The notes under the pieces were generated by a model. That model saw only the letters and a list, made by a program, of their open reading frames with translations. It ran no database searches and was not told the DNA's origin. From the NCBI GenBank assembly GCA_028287235.1, contig JAQBQB010000018.1, forward strand, positions 248,001 through 312,000: 64,000 nt of DNA, written 5' to 3'. The position numbers were made by a program, and so were the translations under genes. The first letter of the stretch is position 1, and the number at the start of each line of letters is the position of its first letter. Source of the DNA: Gemmatimonadota bacterium. GTDB taxonomy: Bacteria > Gemmatimonadota > Gemmatimonadetes > Gemmatimonadales > Gemmatimonadaceae. This document shows, one piece after another, positions 1-8,073 of the stretch.

Positions 1-766
1 CGACGGCAATGAGTAGAACCACATGACGAGCGACGACACGGAGCGACGCGCGCTGCGTCTCGAAATACACGAGCGGCACCGCGGCGCCGAGCGCAACGTT
101 GGTGATGTACTCGTAGCTCGAGAGCGCGCGAAGCAAAACGAGTCCAAAGACTCCGGCGCACACGATCGGAATCCGCCAGCGATCGGACAGGCGCGGGTAG
201 GCGAGCCAGACGAACAATACCGGCAGATAGCAGGTCCAGATTTCCCAGTACAGACTCCGCGAGAACAGCACCAGCCAGTTTGACGCGGCGAGCAATACGA
301 CGCTCGATACTGCCGCGGCGAGTCCGAGCTCAGCGCGCGCCGCCGTCACGAGCGCCGCGAGCACGAGCGCCAGGGCCAGGGCGGTGAAGAGATGCAGCCG
401 CGCGATCGACAGGCCGGTTCGCTCGACGTCCGTGCCAGCCAGCCACGCCGCAATCGTCCCCTGTAACCCGAAGTGCGACAAGTATGCTTCTCGTCCCGCC
501 GCGTCGGCCCGAGCCGACGGCGGTCGCGAATACAGACGCTGCGTGTTGTGCGCCGCCGATGCCACCAGGAAGCCGCCGAAGAATGCATCGCGTCCCTCGG
601 CGTGCGTCACGATACGCTCAACGACGAGAGCATCCGAGTCTTCTTGAAAGCTCGCGAATTGCCCAGGGCCGCCGACGCCGAAGATGTTCGTCGCGAAGCT
701 CGCGAACAACGCGATTGTCGTTGCCGCGAAAAAGACCGCCTGCCGACCGCGCCTGCCAACGTTCAC
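1..766 (-). CDS. Polytopic membrane protein, partial (runs off left edge)
   Basis: An open frame reads leftward from a GTG at 766 to the window edge without a stop (about 255 codons visible). The GTG overlaps the TGA of the fucose synthase gene (GTGA), so translation is coupled. The N-terminus has a basic start followed by a hydrophobic helix, then a hydrophilic outer loop with an acidic QEDSDA motif near residue 42. Several more hydrophobic helices follow, including [20 protein letters not shown]-type segments and an aromatic [14 protein letters not shown] stretch. This layout resembles integral membrane glycosyltransferases or exopolysaccharide-cluster membrane proteins, but I do not recognise a family. 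Position after an RfaH-like regulator and GDP-fucose synthase argues for a role in surface polysaccharide assembly (inference). Confidence 0.7.
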   Translation of the reverse strand, partial: MNVGRRGRQAVFFAATTIALFASFATNIFGVGGPGQFASFQEDSDALVVERIVTHAEGRDAFFGGFLVASAAHNTQRLYSRPPSARADAAGREAYLSHFGLQGTIAAWLAGTDVERTGLSIARLHLFTALALALVLAALVTAARAELGLAAAVSSVVLLAASNWLVLFSRSLYWEIWTCYLPVLFVWLAYPRLSDRWRIPIVCAGVFGLVLLRALSSYEYITNVALGAAVPLVYFETQRASLRVVARHVVLLIAV

Positions 767-1752
767 GAGTGCGCGACGACCCGCGCGTCGGTGGGATTCT
801 GACAGGAGGCCTCGTTCGGCCGCACGCTCATCAAGAACGCCGCATACGCCCGTTCGATTCCGCTCTGCAGCGGCGTCCGCGGCCGCCACCCCAGCGCTTG
901 CAGCCGCGCGATGTCGAGCAGCTTTCGCGGCGGTCCGTCCGGCTTGCTCGTGTCGTACACGACGTCGCCCTCGTAGCCCACGACGCCCTTCACTAACTCC
1001 GCGAGCTCGCCGATGCGGATGTCCTCACCGCAGCCGATGTTCACGATGTGCATCGGATCGTCGTAGCGCTCCATGAGGAACACGCACGCTTCCGCCATGT
1101 CGTCCACATACAGGAACTCGCGGCGCGCGTTCCCGGTCCCCCAAATCGGCACGCTCGGCGCGCCCTGGACTCTTGCCTCGTGGAACTTCCGGATCAACGC
1201 CGGGAGCACGTGGCTGTTCAGCAAGTCGAAGTTGTCGCCCGGTCCGTAGAGGTTGGTCGGCATCACCGAGATGAAGTTCGATCCATACTGCCGGTGATAC
1301 GCCTGGCACATCTCGATGCCGGCAATCTTCGCGACCGCGTACGGCTGGTTGGTCGGCTCGAGGTAGCCGGAGAGGAGCGCGTCTTCGGTGATCGGCTGCA
1401 CGGCCTGGCGCGGATAGATGCACGAGCTGCCGAGGAACATCAGCTTCTCGACGCCGTACCGATGCGCGGCTTCGATCACGTTGCACTGGATGGCCAGATT
1501 GCTGCGGATGAATTCCGCGGGCAGCGTGTTGTTCGCGTGGATGCCGCCAACCTTGGCGGCGGCGAGGAACACATAGCGCGGGCGCGTCTCTTCAAAGAAC
1601 TCGAACACGCGCCGCTGGTCCTCGAGGTCCAGCTCGGCGCGCGGCCGGAGCAGCAGCGCCGAATAGCCGGCATCGACGAGCCGGCGAACGAGCGCCGAGC
1701 CGACGAGGCCGCGATGTCCGGCGACGTAGATCTTGTCGGTGAGCCGCATCAT
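763..1752 (-). CDS. fcl: GDP-L-fucose synthase
   Basis: An extended short-chain dehydrogenase that converts GDP-4-keto-6-deoxy-D-mannose to GDP-L-fucose with NADPH (epimerisation plus reduction), supplying fucose for surface polysaccharide. The N-terminus carries the dinucleotide motif [12 protein letters not shown]. The catalytic Tyr and Lys lie in [10 protein letters not shown], and family motifs LGSSCIYPR and [12 protein letters not shown] are present. About 329 aa, close to the usual 320. Two adjacent ATGs (1752, 1749) follow a GAGGGAG Shine-Dalgarno sequence; a longer upstream frame has no such support and is Arg-rich. The gene follows the RfaH-like gene by 45 bp, and its stop overlaps the start of the next membrane protein gene, so the three form one operon. 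Confidence 0.93.
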   Translation of the reverse strand: MMRLTDKIYVAGHRGLVGSALVRRLVDAGYSALLLRPRAELDLEDQRRVFEFFEETRPRYVFLAAAKVGGIHANNTLPAEFIRSNLAIQCNVIEAAHRYGVEKLMFLGSSCIYPRQAVQPITEDALLSGYLEPTNQPYAVAKIAGIEMCQAYHRQYGSNFISVMPTNLYGPGDNFDLLNSHVLPALIRKFHEARVQGAPSVPIWGTGNARREFLYVDDMAEACVFLMERYDDPMHIVNIGCGEDIRIGELAELVKGVVGYEGDVVYDTSKPDGPPRKLLDIARLQALGWRPRTPLQSGIERAYAAFLMSVRPNEASCQNPTDARVVAHS

Positions 1753-1796
1753 CTCCCTCGGTTGTTCTGCTGGGACCGGCGTGGGGCGGACGGCCG

Positions 1797-2222
1797 TCAG
1801 GCTGACCGCACACGAAAGCCGGCCTGCGCGAGCTTGACGAGCGCATTCACGCGCTCGCGCTCCCGTGTCGCGAAGAGCGCGTCCGGCGTCGGGACTCGCT
1901 CGATTTGTACGATTCCGTGTTCGTTCATCCGTGCGCGGAGCTGGGCGATCACGTCGGGCGGAACGCGCGCCGGCAGCTCGCCGCACTGGACCACGTAGAG
2001 CACGCCGAGCGTGTTGGCCAGCGGGCGTGGGCTGCGAGCGAAGGGCAGGCCGACGAAGAGATAGCGCGGGAAGAGCGGGCGCATTCCGGTGCGCGATCCC
2101 ACGCGAGGGAGCAGCGTGAGAAATCCCTGATGGCGGAGATTGATGTCAGCCCACGTCTCGGTGTGCGGCTTGGTATAGAGCAACAGCCACGAGACGTCGG
2201 AATCACAGCAAGGGACAGGCAC
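1797..2222 (-). CDS. RfaH/NusG-like specialised antiterminator, KOW core missing
   Basis: A NusG N-terminal (NGN) domain protein: [12 protein letters not shown] starts the domain, and [12 protein letters not shown] is the RNA-polymerase clamp-binding segment. The paralogue class (RfaH, LoaP, UpxY) binds elongating polymerase at one operon and stops premature termination in long polysaccharide operons. It heads a fucose/polysaccharide operon and sits directly behind an exact ops element. I chose the GTG at 2222 (141 aa), which has AGGA nine bases upstream; an earlier GTG at 2249 lies inside ops itself. After the NGN domain the protein goes straight to [14 protein letters not shown], which resembles the extreme end of a KOW domain. 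The usual GD-V-GPF-G core is absent, so the C-terminal domain looks internally deleted. Confidence 0.8.
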   Translation of the reverse strand: MPVPCCDSDVSWLLLYTKPHTETWADINLRHQGFLTLLPRVGSRTGMRPLFPRYLFVGLPFARSPRPLANTLGVLYVVQCGELPARVPPDVIAQLRARMNEHGIVQIERVPTPDALFATRERERVNALVKLAQAGFRVRSA

Positions 2223-2245
2223 GGGCGAACATCCTGAGCTGACGA

Positions 2246-2258
2246 GCACGCTACCGCC
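2246..2258 (-). promoter_or_regulatory. ops (operon polarity suppressor) element
   Basis: On the minus strand the sequence reads GGCGGTAGCGTGC followed by TCGTC. As I recall the E. coli ops pause element that recruits RfaH, this is an identical 13-mer. It lies 24 bases before the start of the RfaH-like gene, on the same strand, in the leader of a polysaccharide operon. That is the expected place for RfaH recruitment, and it suggests the regulator controls its own transcript. Confidence 0.75.
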
Positions 2259-2546
2259 AGAATCTGCACCTGAGCGGCGGCGCGGATCCGGAAACGACCT
2301 CTTCCCCTATTCTCTGATTATGGAGCTGACGATCCGCTGCCCGTCATCGGGTGCGTACCCGGTTCGACGTCGCTCAAGCTTCGGGGGGCCGGCCAGAGGG
2401 ATGGACAGCTGCCGAGCGAACGTCAAAGCGCGTTCGAGATTACTCCTAGCGCCGCGTCGTGCCAGGGGAGGGGAGAGTCGATGCCCAAGATAAGGGCCGG
2501 CGCCTGGCGTGCAAGGACCACTTGTTTCCCGCCGGCAACGGAACTG

Positions 2547-3281
2547 TCACGGGCGGCTCGCCGTGGCCACGCGCAGGGCCACGAGCACCGCAACCAAGCT
2601 CTTCGCGCCCTCGGCGGTCAGTGTGTTGGCTCCCAGCGCCGCGCGGATCGTGGAGATCGCCTGGCCAATCGCCGGGGTCGCGCCGGTCGTCGTCGTCAAC
2701 CCGCCAATCGCGCCCACGGCGTTCGCCACGGCCGAAACCACCGTAGCCGGTACGCTCGCCGCGGTTAGGACGTTCGCCACCGCCGTGCTCGCCGCTTGAC
2801 CGTTCGCGGATGAGGGCGTCGTAATCGCATTGGCGATGGCCTGGCCCGTGGCCGGCGGCAGGCTGACGGTGATCGACCCACCGGCGGCCGTGGTCAGCGT
2901 CATGGATCCGGTCTGCAGTCCAGCGACGATCTGGGTCGGCGTGGACGTCACCCCGCCCCCGACCGTTCCCGAGGACGTCACCGTCACACCGGCGGAATTA
3001 GGGGTGGCCGAGCCGCCGCCGGCTGGGGCGCCGCCCGCGGCGCCGTTCCCGTTCCCGCTGCCGCTGCCGGAGGTGCTTCCAGAACCGCTTCCGGACGGCC
3101 CGTAGGTGTTGCCCGTCGTTCCGGAGCTCGAGCCGGTGTTCACTCCTGTATTGTCCGAGCCGTTCCCTGTGGGGGCGCGGCTGAACCCGATCCGGAAGCC
3201 GAAGCGATTCTGCGCACTCGCCGCCGAGGTGAGGCTGGCGACGAGTAACAGGCCGAGGATGACGGGGTTAACGCGTTTCAT
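2547..3281 (-). CDS. Secreted Gly/Ser/Thr-rich low-complexity protein
   Basis: About 244 aa with a clean signal peptide (MKRVNPVILGLLLVASL, then SAASAQ cleavage). A long Gly-Ser-Thr-Asn tract (about residues 35-85) follows, then a Thr/Ala/Val-rich C-terminal half with repeated VANVLTAASVPATV-like helices or strands. No catalytic motif or known family is recognised. An alternative TTG start at 3299 overlaps the stop of the preceding gene (TTGA), so the two are probably co-transcribed and possibly coupled. Composition suggests an extracellular or cell-surface structural protein. The gap to the ops element (about 290 bases) holds no gene or terminator I can recognise. Confidence 0.72.
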   Translation of the reverse strand: MKRVNPVILGLLLVASLTSAASAQNRFGFRIGFSRAPTGNGSDNTGVNTGSSSGTTGNTYGPSGSGSGSTSGSGSGNGNGAAGGAPAGGGSATPNSAGVTVTSSGTVGGGVTSTPTQIVAGLQTGSMTLTTAAGGSITVSLPPATGQAIANAITTPSSANGQAASTAVANVLTAASVPATVVSAVANAVGAIGGLTTTTGATPAIGQAISTIRAALGANTLTAEGAKSLVAVLVALRVATASRP

Positions 3282-3295
3282 AGTAATGATCCGTT

Positions 3296-4180
3296 TCAAT
3301 GATTCCGTCCCAATAGGTCGCTCACCTTCAATCCCATCCCCGCCCCGATGACCAGCCGAGCGCCGTCACCCGCGGTGTGCGTCAGATCCGCGAGGCCGAC
3401 CGAGACCACGAGCGGCGACCGCCGAAAGGGCACGAGCGACAATCCCGCGGCCAGATCCTGGCCGGTCCAATCTCCGATGAGCGATGCGCGCTCGTGAATC
3501 CGCAGCCCGACGCTGCCGAACGCGTTGACCCCCTTCTTGCCGGCGAGCAGATCCCGCTCCGGCAAGTATCGGCTGTTCCCCACGCCTGCGTTCCAGGCAA
3601 GGCTGCCGAAAAAGTCGTTCGCGTTCTCGCGCATCTGGACCGTGTGCGACACCACGCCATAGACGCTGGCACCGCCATCTGTCCCACCCCAGTTCGCCGC
3701 GTTCTCGAAGCCGACGGCGACGCCGTATGCGCCCGGGAGCACGCGGTGAATCTTGAGGCTCACGGAGCCGTTGGTTCCGACACCCTGTCGGAACGTGGAC
3801 GCCGAGTTGAGCACGACCTCGAGGCCCAGGTCGCGGGTAGGGCTGCCGAGGCCGAACCCGGCGGAGAGTGAGCCGTCGTGCGCGCGCGTGTAACGGGCGC
3901 GCGACTGGTAGCCGCCGCCGAAGAAGACGTCGCCCCACGACGCCCCCCATGCGCTGACCGAGCCCGAGCTGCTGCCCGGCTGCGCACGCAGCGCGGTCGT
4001 GACCATCTGTGCCGTGGTGGGAACCTGCACCGCGATCGCCGCGGCGTCGGCGATCAGGCTATCGAGGCGAAGCAACATCTGGCCCTTCGACGAATCTCCC
4101 TGCTGCGCCGCGGCTCCGCTGGCGCTCATGACAAGGAAAATGACCGCCGGAGCGCCCAAGCAGCGCAAACGCGGATTCAC
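3296..4180 (-). CDS. Secreted protein, possible beta-barrel, unknown function
   Basis: 294 aa from a GTG at 4180 that follows GGAGGG by four bases; the upstream ATG (4207) has no ribosome site. A signal peptide ends at SASGAAAQQ. The mature part starts with a short helical region (LLRLDSLIADAAAIAVQVP). Gly- and aromatic-rich alternating strands then dominate: DVFFGGGYQSRARY, GFGLGSPTRDLGLEVVL, YGVAVGFENAANWGG, VNAFGSVGLRIHERA, LVIGAGMGLKVSD. This pattern fits an outer-membrane or secreted beta-rich protein. No family is recognised. It overlaps or abuts the low-complexity secreted gene downstream, so both probably act at the cell surface. Confidence 0.72.
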   Translation of the reverse strand: MNPRLRCLGAPAVIFLVMSASGAAAQQGDSSKGQMLLRLDSLIADAAAIAVQVPTTAQMVTTALRAQPGSSSGSVSAWGASWGDVFFGGGYQSRARYTRAHDGSLSAGFGLGSPTRDLGLEVVLNSASTFRQGVGTNGSVSLKIHRVLPGAYGVAVGFENAANWGGTDGGASVYGVVSHTVQMRENANDFFGSLAWNAGVGNSRYLPERDLLAGKKGVNAFGSVGLRIHERASLIGDWTGQDLAAGLSLVPFRRSPLVVSVGLADLTHTAGDGARLVIGAGMGLKVSDLLGRNH

Positions 4181-4324
4181 GGGCCCTCCGGGGTTCGAGG
4201 CTCTCATTAATACGACTGAACGCACGATCACACCAGCCTGTTCGCGTGATCTCAATCTTCTTCTTGTGCTGCCGATACTCACCCACGGAGCGCGCAACGC
4301 CGCGCGCAGCAACGGAGACTTACC

Positions 4325-4873
4325 GTGGGTCATCTCAAGCTCGTCCTCGCTGTCATCGGTCTGTTTGGCATCGGCAGCACCTGGCAGCACCATCACGTCG
4401 ACTATGAAAAGCACCCGCCGCAGGTGCTCATCGTGGGCGCCGCGCGCGACACGCTGAACGCCGCCTACGCGGCGTACGAACAGCCCGCCGCCGCCGTCCC
4501 GTTCGTGGAGCAGGGCTTCTGCGCGCGCTCGTGGATCTCCTATCGCACGAGTTGGAACACCACCGTCATTCGCGTAACGAGCGTGGTTCGCTCGGAGACC
4601 GGCGCCTCGCCGATCCGTGTCTTCATCCCGTGCACGCAGTCCCAGAGCACGGGCGGTGGAATTGTCTTCCATACGCATCCGCCGCAGCAATGCGTGGTGA
4701 AAGGAAATTGGGCCGAGTGGTCGGACTGCGTGCCGTCCACCGACCACGCAGCCGCGTGCCGCCCCAGCGGCCTGGACCTCGCCGACACGCTCGAGCACAC
4801 GGCGATCCCCGCGCGCTTCATCGTCTGCGGGCGCGACCGATTCGTCTTCTATCACGGCACTGAAGCGCTGTAG
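4325..4873 (+). CDS. Exported JAMM/JAB-like metalloprotease-type protein
   Basis: 182 aa from a GTG with GGAG eight bases upstream. An N-terminal hydrophobic segment (LKLVLAVIGLFGIG) suggests export or membrane anchoring. Residues 111-151 contain GGIVFHTHPP followed by CRPSGLDLADTLE, which resembles the zinc signature of JAB/MPN (JAMM) domains (HxHP then PSxxD). The spacing between the His pair and the Asp is longer than usual, with a Cys-rich insertion (Cys 123, 135, 145) that may form disulfides outside the cytoplasm. Glu62 is a candidate catalytic residue. JAMM enzymes are isopeptidases or DNA-repair-associated proteins and are rarely exported. The assignment rests on the motif alone and is moderate. 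Confidence 0.55.
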   Translation: MGHLKLVLAVIGLFGIGSTWQHHHVDYEKHPPQVLIVGAARDTLNAAYAAYEQPAAAVPFVEQGFCARSWISYRTSWNTTVIRVTSVVRSETGASPIRVFIPCTQSQSTGGGIVFHTHPPQQCVVKGNWAEWSDCVPSTDHAAACRPSGLDLADTLEHTAIPARFIVCGRDRFVFYHGTEAL

Positions 4874-4893
4874 CGGCGCAACATGCTCCCTCT

Positions 4894-4922
4894 TGCGCAT
4901 ATGTCGGCTATCTACCTATCAT
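4894..4922 (+). promoter_or_regulatory. Promoter of ADOP-padR operon
   Basis: TTGCGC, a 17-base spacer, then TATCAT, about 35 bases before the ADOP start codon. The -10 and spacer lie inside a 43-bp palindrome, so the site is well placed for repression by the PadR protein encoded at the end of the operon. Confidence 0.45.
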
Positions 4923-4941
4923 AGGTAGACTATCGACATAT
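4899..4941. promoter_or_regulatory. 43-bp palindrome, candidate PadR operator
   Basis: An interrupted palindrome centred on base 4920: outer arms ATATGTCG/CGACATAT and inner arms TCTACCTAT/ATAGGTAGA match perfectly, and only the four bases between them do not. It covers the -10 region and the start of the leader. PadR family members bind such dyads. The right half (TAGACTATCGACATA) resembles TTAGACTGTCAAGGTA in front of the second padR gene at 24.9 kb. Confidence 0.65.
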
Positions 4942-4957
4942 CACCGCGGAGGGCGCC

Positions 4958-7639
4958 ATGTCGTTCATCGACGGACTGCGGCACCGGATGCGCGTCTGGA
5001 CCGGACGCGCGGCATACGAGCGTGCGCTTGGGGAGGAGGTCGACTTCCACCTCTCGCTCGATACCACCCAGCAAACGTCTGTGCACGGCAACGAGGCGGC
5101 GGACGCGGCCCGCCGGCGGTTCGGCAACGTCACCTATATAAAAGAAGAGACGCGTGCCGTAGCGGGGCTCGGCGCGTTCGACGGCATTGCCCAGGACGCG
5201 CGGCATCTGGCTCGGTCGCTCCGCCGGTCGCCCGGCTTCACGCTCGTCGCCATGCTCACGCTCGCGATCGGCATCGGCACGACGACGGCCGTGCTGAGCG
5301 TCGTCGACCACGTGCTGGTGCACTCGCTTCCGTTCCGCGACACCGGCCGTCTCATGACGCTGCTCGAGCGCGACGAGCACGGTGGATTCCGCGGACCGTC
5401 CTACCCCACGGTGCAGGACTGGCGGCGCGACGCCGGCGCACGCGAAGCGTTCGAGGACATCGCGTTTCTTCGCGGCGAGCCCATCATTCTCACTCGCCCG
5501 GACGGACCGGAGCGGATCCTCGCCGGCTTCGTCGATCCGGGCTTCTTCTCCATCCTCGGCGTCGCGCCGCTGCTCGGGCGCACGCTCGTCGAGGGCGACG
5601 AAAGCGCTGGTGCGCCACCCGTCGCGGTGCTCTCGTACGCGCTGTGGCAAGAGCGGTTCGGCGGTGATCCGGCAATCGTCGGAACGCGGATCAATCTCGA
5701 CAGTCTGCCCACGACGGTGGTGGGCGTGCTTCCCTTGGGCGCCGGGTATCCGACGTTTTCGTCGGTCTGGCAACCGATTGGCCACGACCGGAACCGCGCT
5801 CCACTCGAAAAGCGTGGTTTGCATGCCGATAGCCGCGTGATCGCGCGCCTCCGTCCCGGCGTCGACTCGGCGCGCGCCGCGACGCTGATGCGCGTCGTCG
5901 GCACACGGCTCGGCGCGGCTTATCCCGCCGAGCAGGCGCATTGGAGCGCCGCGATGTTCCCGCTGCGGAACGAGATCGTGGGGAACGTGCAACCGATGTT
6001 GCTCACGCTCGCCGGCGCCGCGGCGGTGGTGCTGCTCCTCGCCTGCGCGAACGTCGCCAATCTGCTGTTGGCGAGAATGTCGACTCGCTCGCGCGAGCTC
6101 GCGATTCGCAGCGCCATGGGTGCGTCGCGCGCCCGCCTTGCGCGACAGCAGCTCACCGAGAGTCTGCTGCTCGCGCTAGGCGGCGGCGCGCTCGGCGCGA
6201 CGATCGCGATCGTTGCCGTCACGCTCGCGCGAAAGCTTCCGTCGTCGCGGTTGCCGCGCGTGGAAGAGCTCACGGTCGACGCACGGGTGCTGGCGATCGC
6301 GGCCGGCGCGTCGTTGCTCACCGCGCTGCTCTGCGGCGTCTGGCCGGCGATGCGGGCGACGCGCGCGGCGAGCGGCGCGTCGCTCCGCACCGGCGCGTTC
6401 GGGTCGGTTGGAGGTCGCTCGGAGTCGCGCCTGCGACGGACGCTCGTCACCGTGCAGTTCGCGCTCGCGCTCATGTTGCTCGTCGGCGCCGGACTGCTGT
6501 TGCAAAGCTTCCGGCGAGTGTCGTCGGTCTCGGTGGGATTCGATCCGCGCGATCTGGTCACCGTCGCGATCCAGCCGTCGTCGATCGAAGCGTACCGCGA
6601 ACCGGCGCAGTCCGCGGCGCTGTATGCGCGGCTCATGACGGCGCTGCGTGCCGTGCCGGGCGTCGTCGACGTGGGCCTGGTCAATCATTTTCCGTTTGGC
6701 GGTGCGTCGATGGTCACCACCGCCGAAGTCGAAGGGCGTTCGGCGCTCGATACGTCGTCGAACCAGATTCTGTATCGCACGGCGTCCGACAGCTACCTCC
6801 GCACCATGAAGATGTCGCTCGCCGGCGGTCGTTGGTTCAGCGAGGCGGATATGCGGTCGCCCGAGGGCAGCTTCGTCATCAACGAGACGATGGCCAAGAA
6901 ATTCTGGCCTGGCGAATCGGCCGTCGGCAAGCGGCTCACGGTGCACCGCTCGTCGCAGGCGCGCGCAGACTTCGGCCAGCCGCTGCCTGGAACGGTCGTC
7001 GGCGTCGTCGCCAACGTGAGTCAATTCCAGCAGGACATCGTGCCGACGCCGGAAATCTTCGTGCCGTACACGCTGGAGGTCTGGCCGTGGGTCACGCTCG
7101 TCATTCGGACCCGCGACGGCGCGCGATCGATTCCGGCACTTCGCCGCGCCGTGCTCGCCGTCGAGCCGCGCTTGTTGTTGAATGGCGGTGTTGCGGGGCG
7201 CGGGTTCACCACGGTCGACGACCAGATCGCGACGACGCTCGAGCAGCGCCGGTTCGCGATGACGCTCGTGGGCCTCTTCGCCGGCTGTGCGCTCGTTCTG
7301 GCGGCGATCGGGATGTACGGCGTGATCGCCTACGGCATTACCCAGCGCACGCGAGAGATGGGCATTCGCAAGGCACTCGGCGCCACGGACCGGATGATCG
7401 CGTCATTAGTATTTCGTGAATCGATCCGGTTGACGGCGGCCGGTATCGTGCTCGGCTGCGCTGGAGCGTGGGGGGGCGCGACGCTGATCCGCGGGCTGCT
7501 CTACGACACGGGCGCCGCCGATCCGTTGACGTACGTGGTGACGATCGGGCTTCTGACGCTCGTCGCCCTGCTCGCGACCTACTTCCCGGCCCGCCGCGCG
7601 ACGCGTCTCGACCCCACGATCGCGATGCGGGGAGAATAG
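4958..7639 (+). CDS. ADOP-type permease (MacB-like periplasmic core plus FtsX domains)
   Basis: 893 aa, preceded by GCGGAGG and an ATG. An N-terminal permease prefix (about 1-70, LGEEVDFHLSLDT) is followed by DARHLARSLRRSPGFTLVA and a first transmembrane helix. Then come a MacB-like extracytoplasmic domain, an FtsX three-helix block (VVLLLACANVANLLLARMS, about 350-470), a second extracytoplasmic domain and a second FtsX block (MYGVIAYGITQRTREMGIRK) near the C-terminus. This duplicated architecture is the acidobacterial duplicated orphan permease class, which lacks its own ATPase and is usually linked to padR. Substrate is unknown. A padR gene follows after 2 bases. Confidence 0.92.
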   Translation: MSFIDGLRHRMRVWTGRAAYERALGEEVDFHLSLDTTQQTSVHGNEAADAARRRFGNVTYIKEETRAVAGLGAFDGIAQDARHLARSLRRSPGFTLVAMLTLAIGIGTTTAVLSVVDHVLVHSLPFRDTGRLMTLLERDEHGGFRGPSYPTVQDWRRDAGAREAFEDIAFLRGEPIILTRPDGPERILAGFVDPGFFSILGVAPLLGRTLVEGDESAGAPPVAVLSYALWQERFGGDPAIVGTRINLDSLPTTVVGVLPLGAGYPTFSSVWQPIGHDRNRAPLEKRGLHADSRVIARLRPGVDSARAATLMRVVGTRLGAAYPAEQAHWSAAMFPLRNEIVGNVQPMLLTLAGAAAVVLLLACANVANLLLARMSTRSRELAIRSAMGASRARLARQQLTESLLLALGGGALGATIAIVAVTLARKLPSSRLPRVEELTVDARVLAIAAGASLLTALLCGVWPAMRATRAASGASLRTGAFGSVGGRSESRLRRTLVTVQFALALMLLVGAGLLLQSFRRVSSVSVGFDPRDLVTVAIQPSSIEAYREPAQSAALYARLMTALRAVPGVVDVGLVNHFPFGGASMVTTAEVEGRSALDTSSNQILYRTASDSYLRTMKMSLAGGRWFSEADMRSPEGSFVINETMAKKFWPGESAVGKRLTVHRSSQARADFGQPLPGTVVGVVANVSQFQQDIVPTPEIFVPYTLEVWPWVTLVIRTRDGARSIPALRRAVLAVEPRLLLNGGVAGRGFTTVDDQIATTLEQRRFAMTLVGLFAGCALVLAAIGMYGVIAYGITQRTREMGIRKALGATDRMIASLVFRESIRLTAAGIVLGCAGAWGGATLIRGLLYDTGAADPLTYVVTIGLLTLVALLATYFPARRATRLDPTIAMRGE

Positions 7640-7641
7640 GC

Positions 7642-7980
7642 ATGCCAAAACGCTCATCGCGGAGCGACCTGCTCCCCGGCACGCTCGACATGCTGGTGCT
7701 GCACACGCTCACGTTGGGTTCGCTGCACGGCTACGCCATCGCGCAGCACATTGAGAAGCTGTCCGACGACGTGTTGCAGGTGGAGCAGGGGTCGCTCTAC
7801 CCGGCACTGGAGCGGCTGCAGAAAAAAGGGTGGGCGACGTCGAAGTGGGGTCAGAGTCCCACCGGCCGACGCGCGCGCTACTACACGATCACCGCGTCCG
7901 GGAGGAAGCAGTTAGGGGACGAGATCTCCGATTTCGACCGCGTGTTGCTGGCGATCAATCGAGTGCTGACGCGAGGGTAG
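7642..7980 (+). CDS. PadR-family transcriptional regulator
   Basis: 112 aa, short PadR type. It shows the hallmark LLPGTLDMLVLHTL, then GYAIAQHIEK and EQGSLYPALERLQKKGW of the winged-helix domain, and YYTITASGRKQL as the wing. The start follows GGAGAATAGGC. It is the second gene of the ADOP operon and most likely represses it through the palindrome at 4899-4941. The ligand is not predictable; members of this class often respond to small phenolics or drugs. Confidence 0.93.
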   Translation: MPKRSSRSDLLPGTLDMLVLHTLTLGSLHGYAIAQHIEKLSDDVLQVEQGSLYPALERLQKKGWATSKWGQSPTGRRARYYTITASGRKQLGDEISDFDRVLLAINRVLTRG

Positions 7981-8073
7981 GGACACTACGGGTTGTTCCA
8001 GTCCGTAAACGCGAATGGCCTCGAACGCGAGTCGATCGCTCGAAGCCATCCGGTCGGGCGGAAATCCAGCGCG

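Noticed and set aside
1048-1998. 316-codon open frame antisense to GDP-L-fucose synthase
   Set aside because: Shadow of the real gene, whose catalytic motifs are intact on the minus strand.
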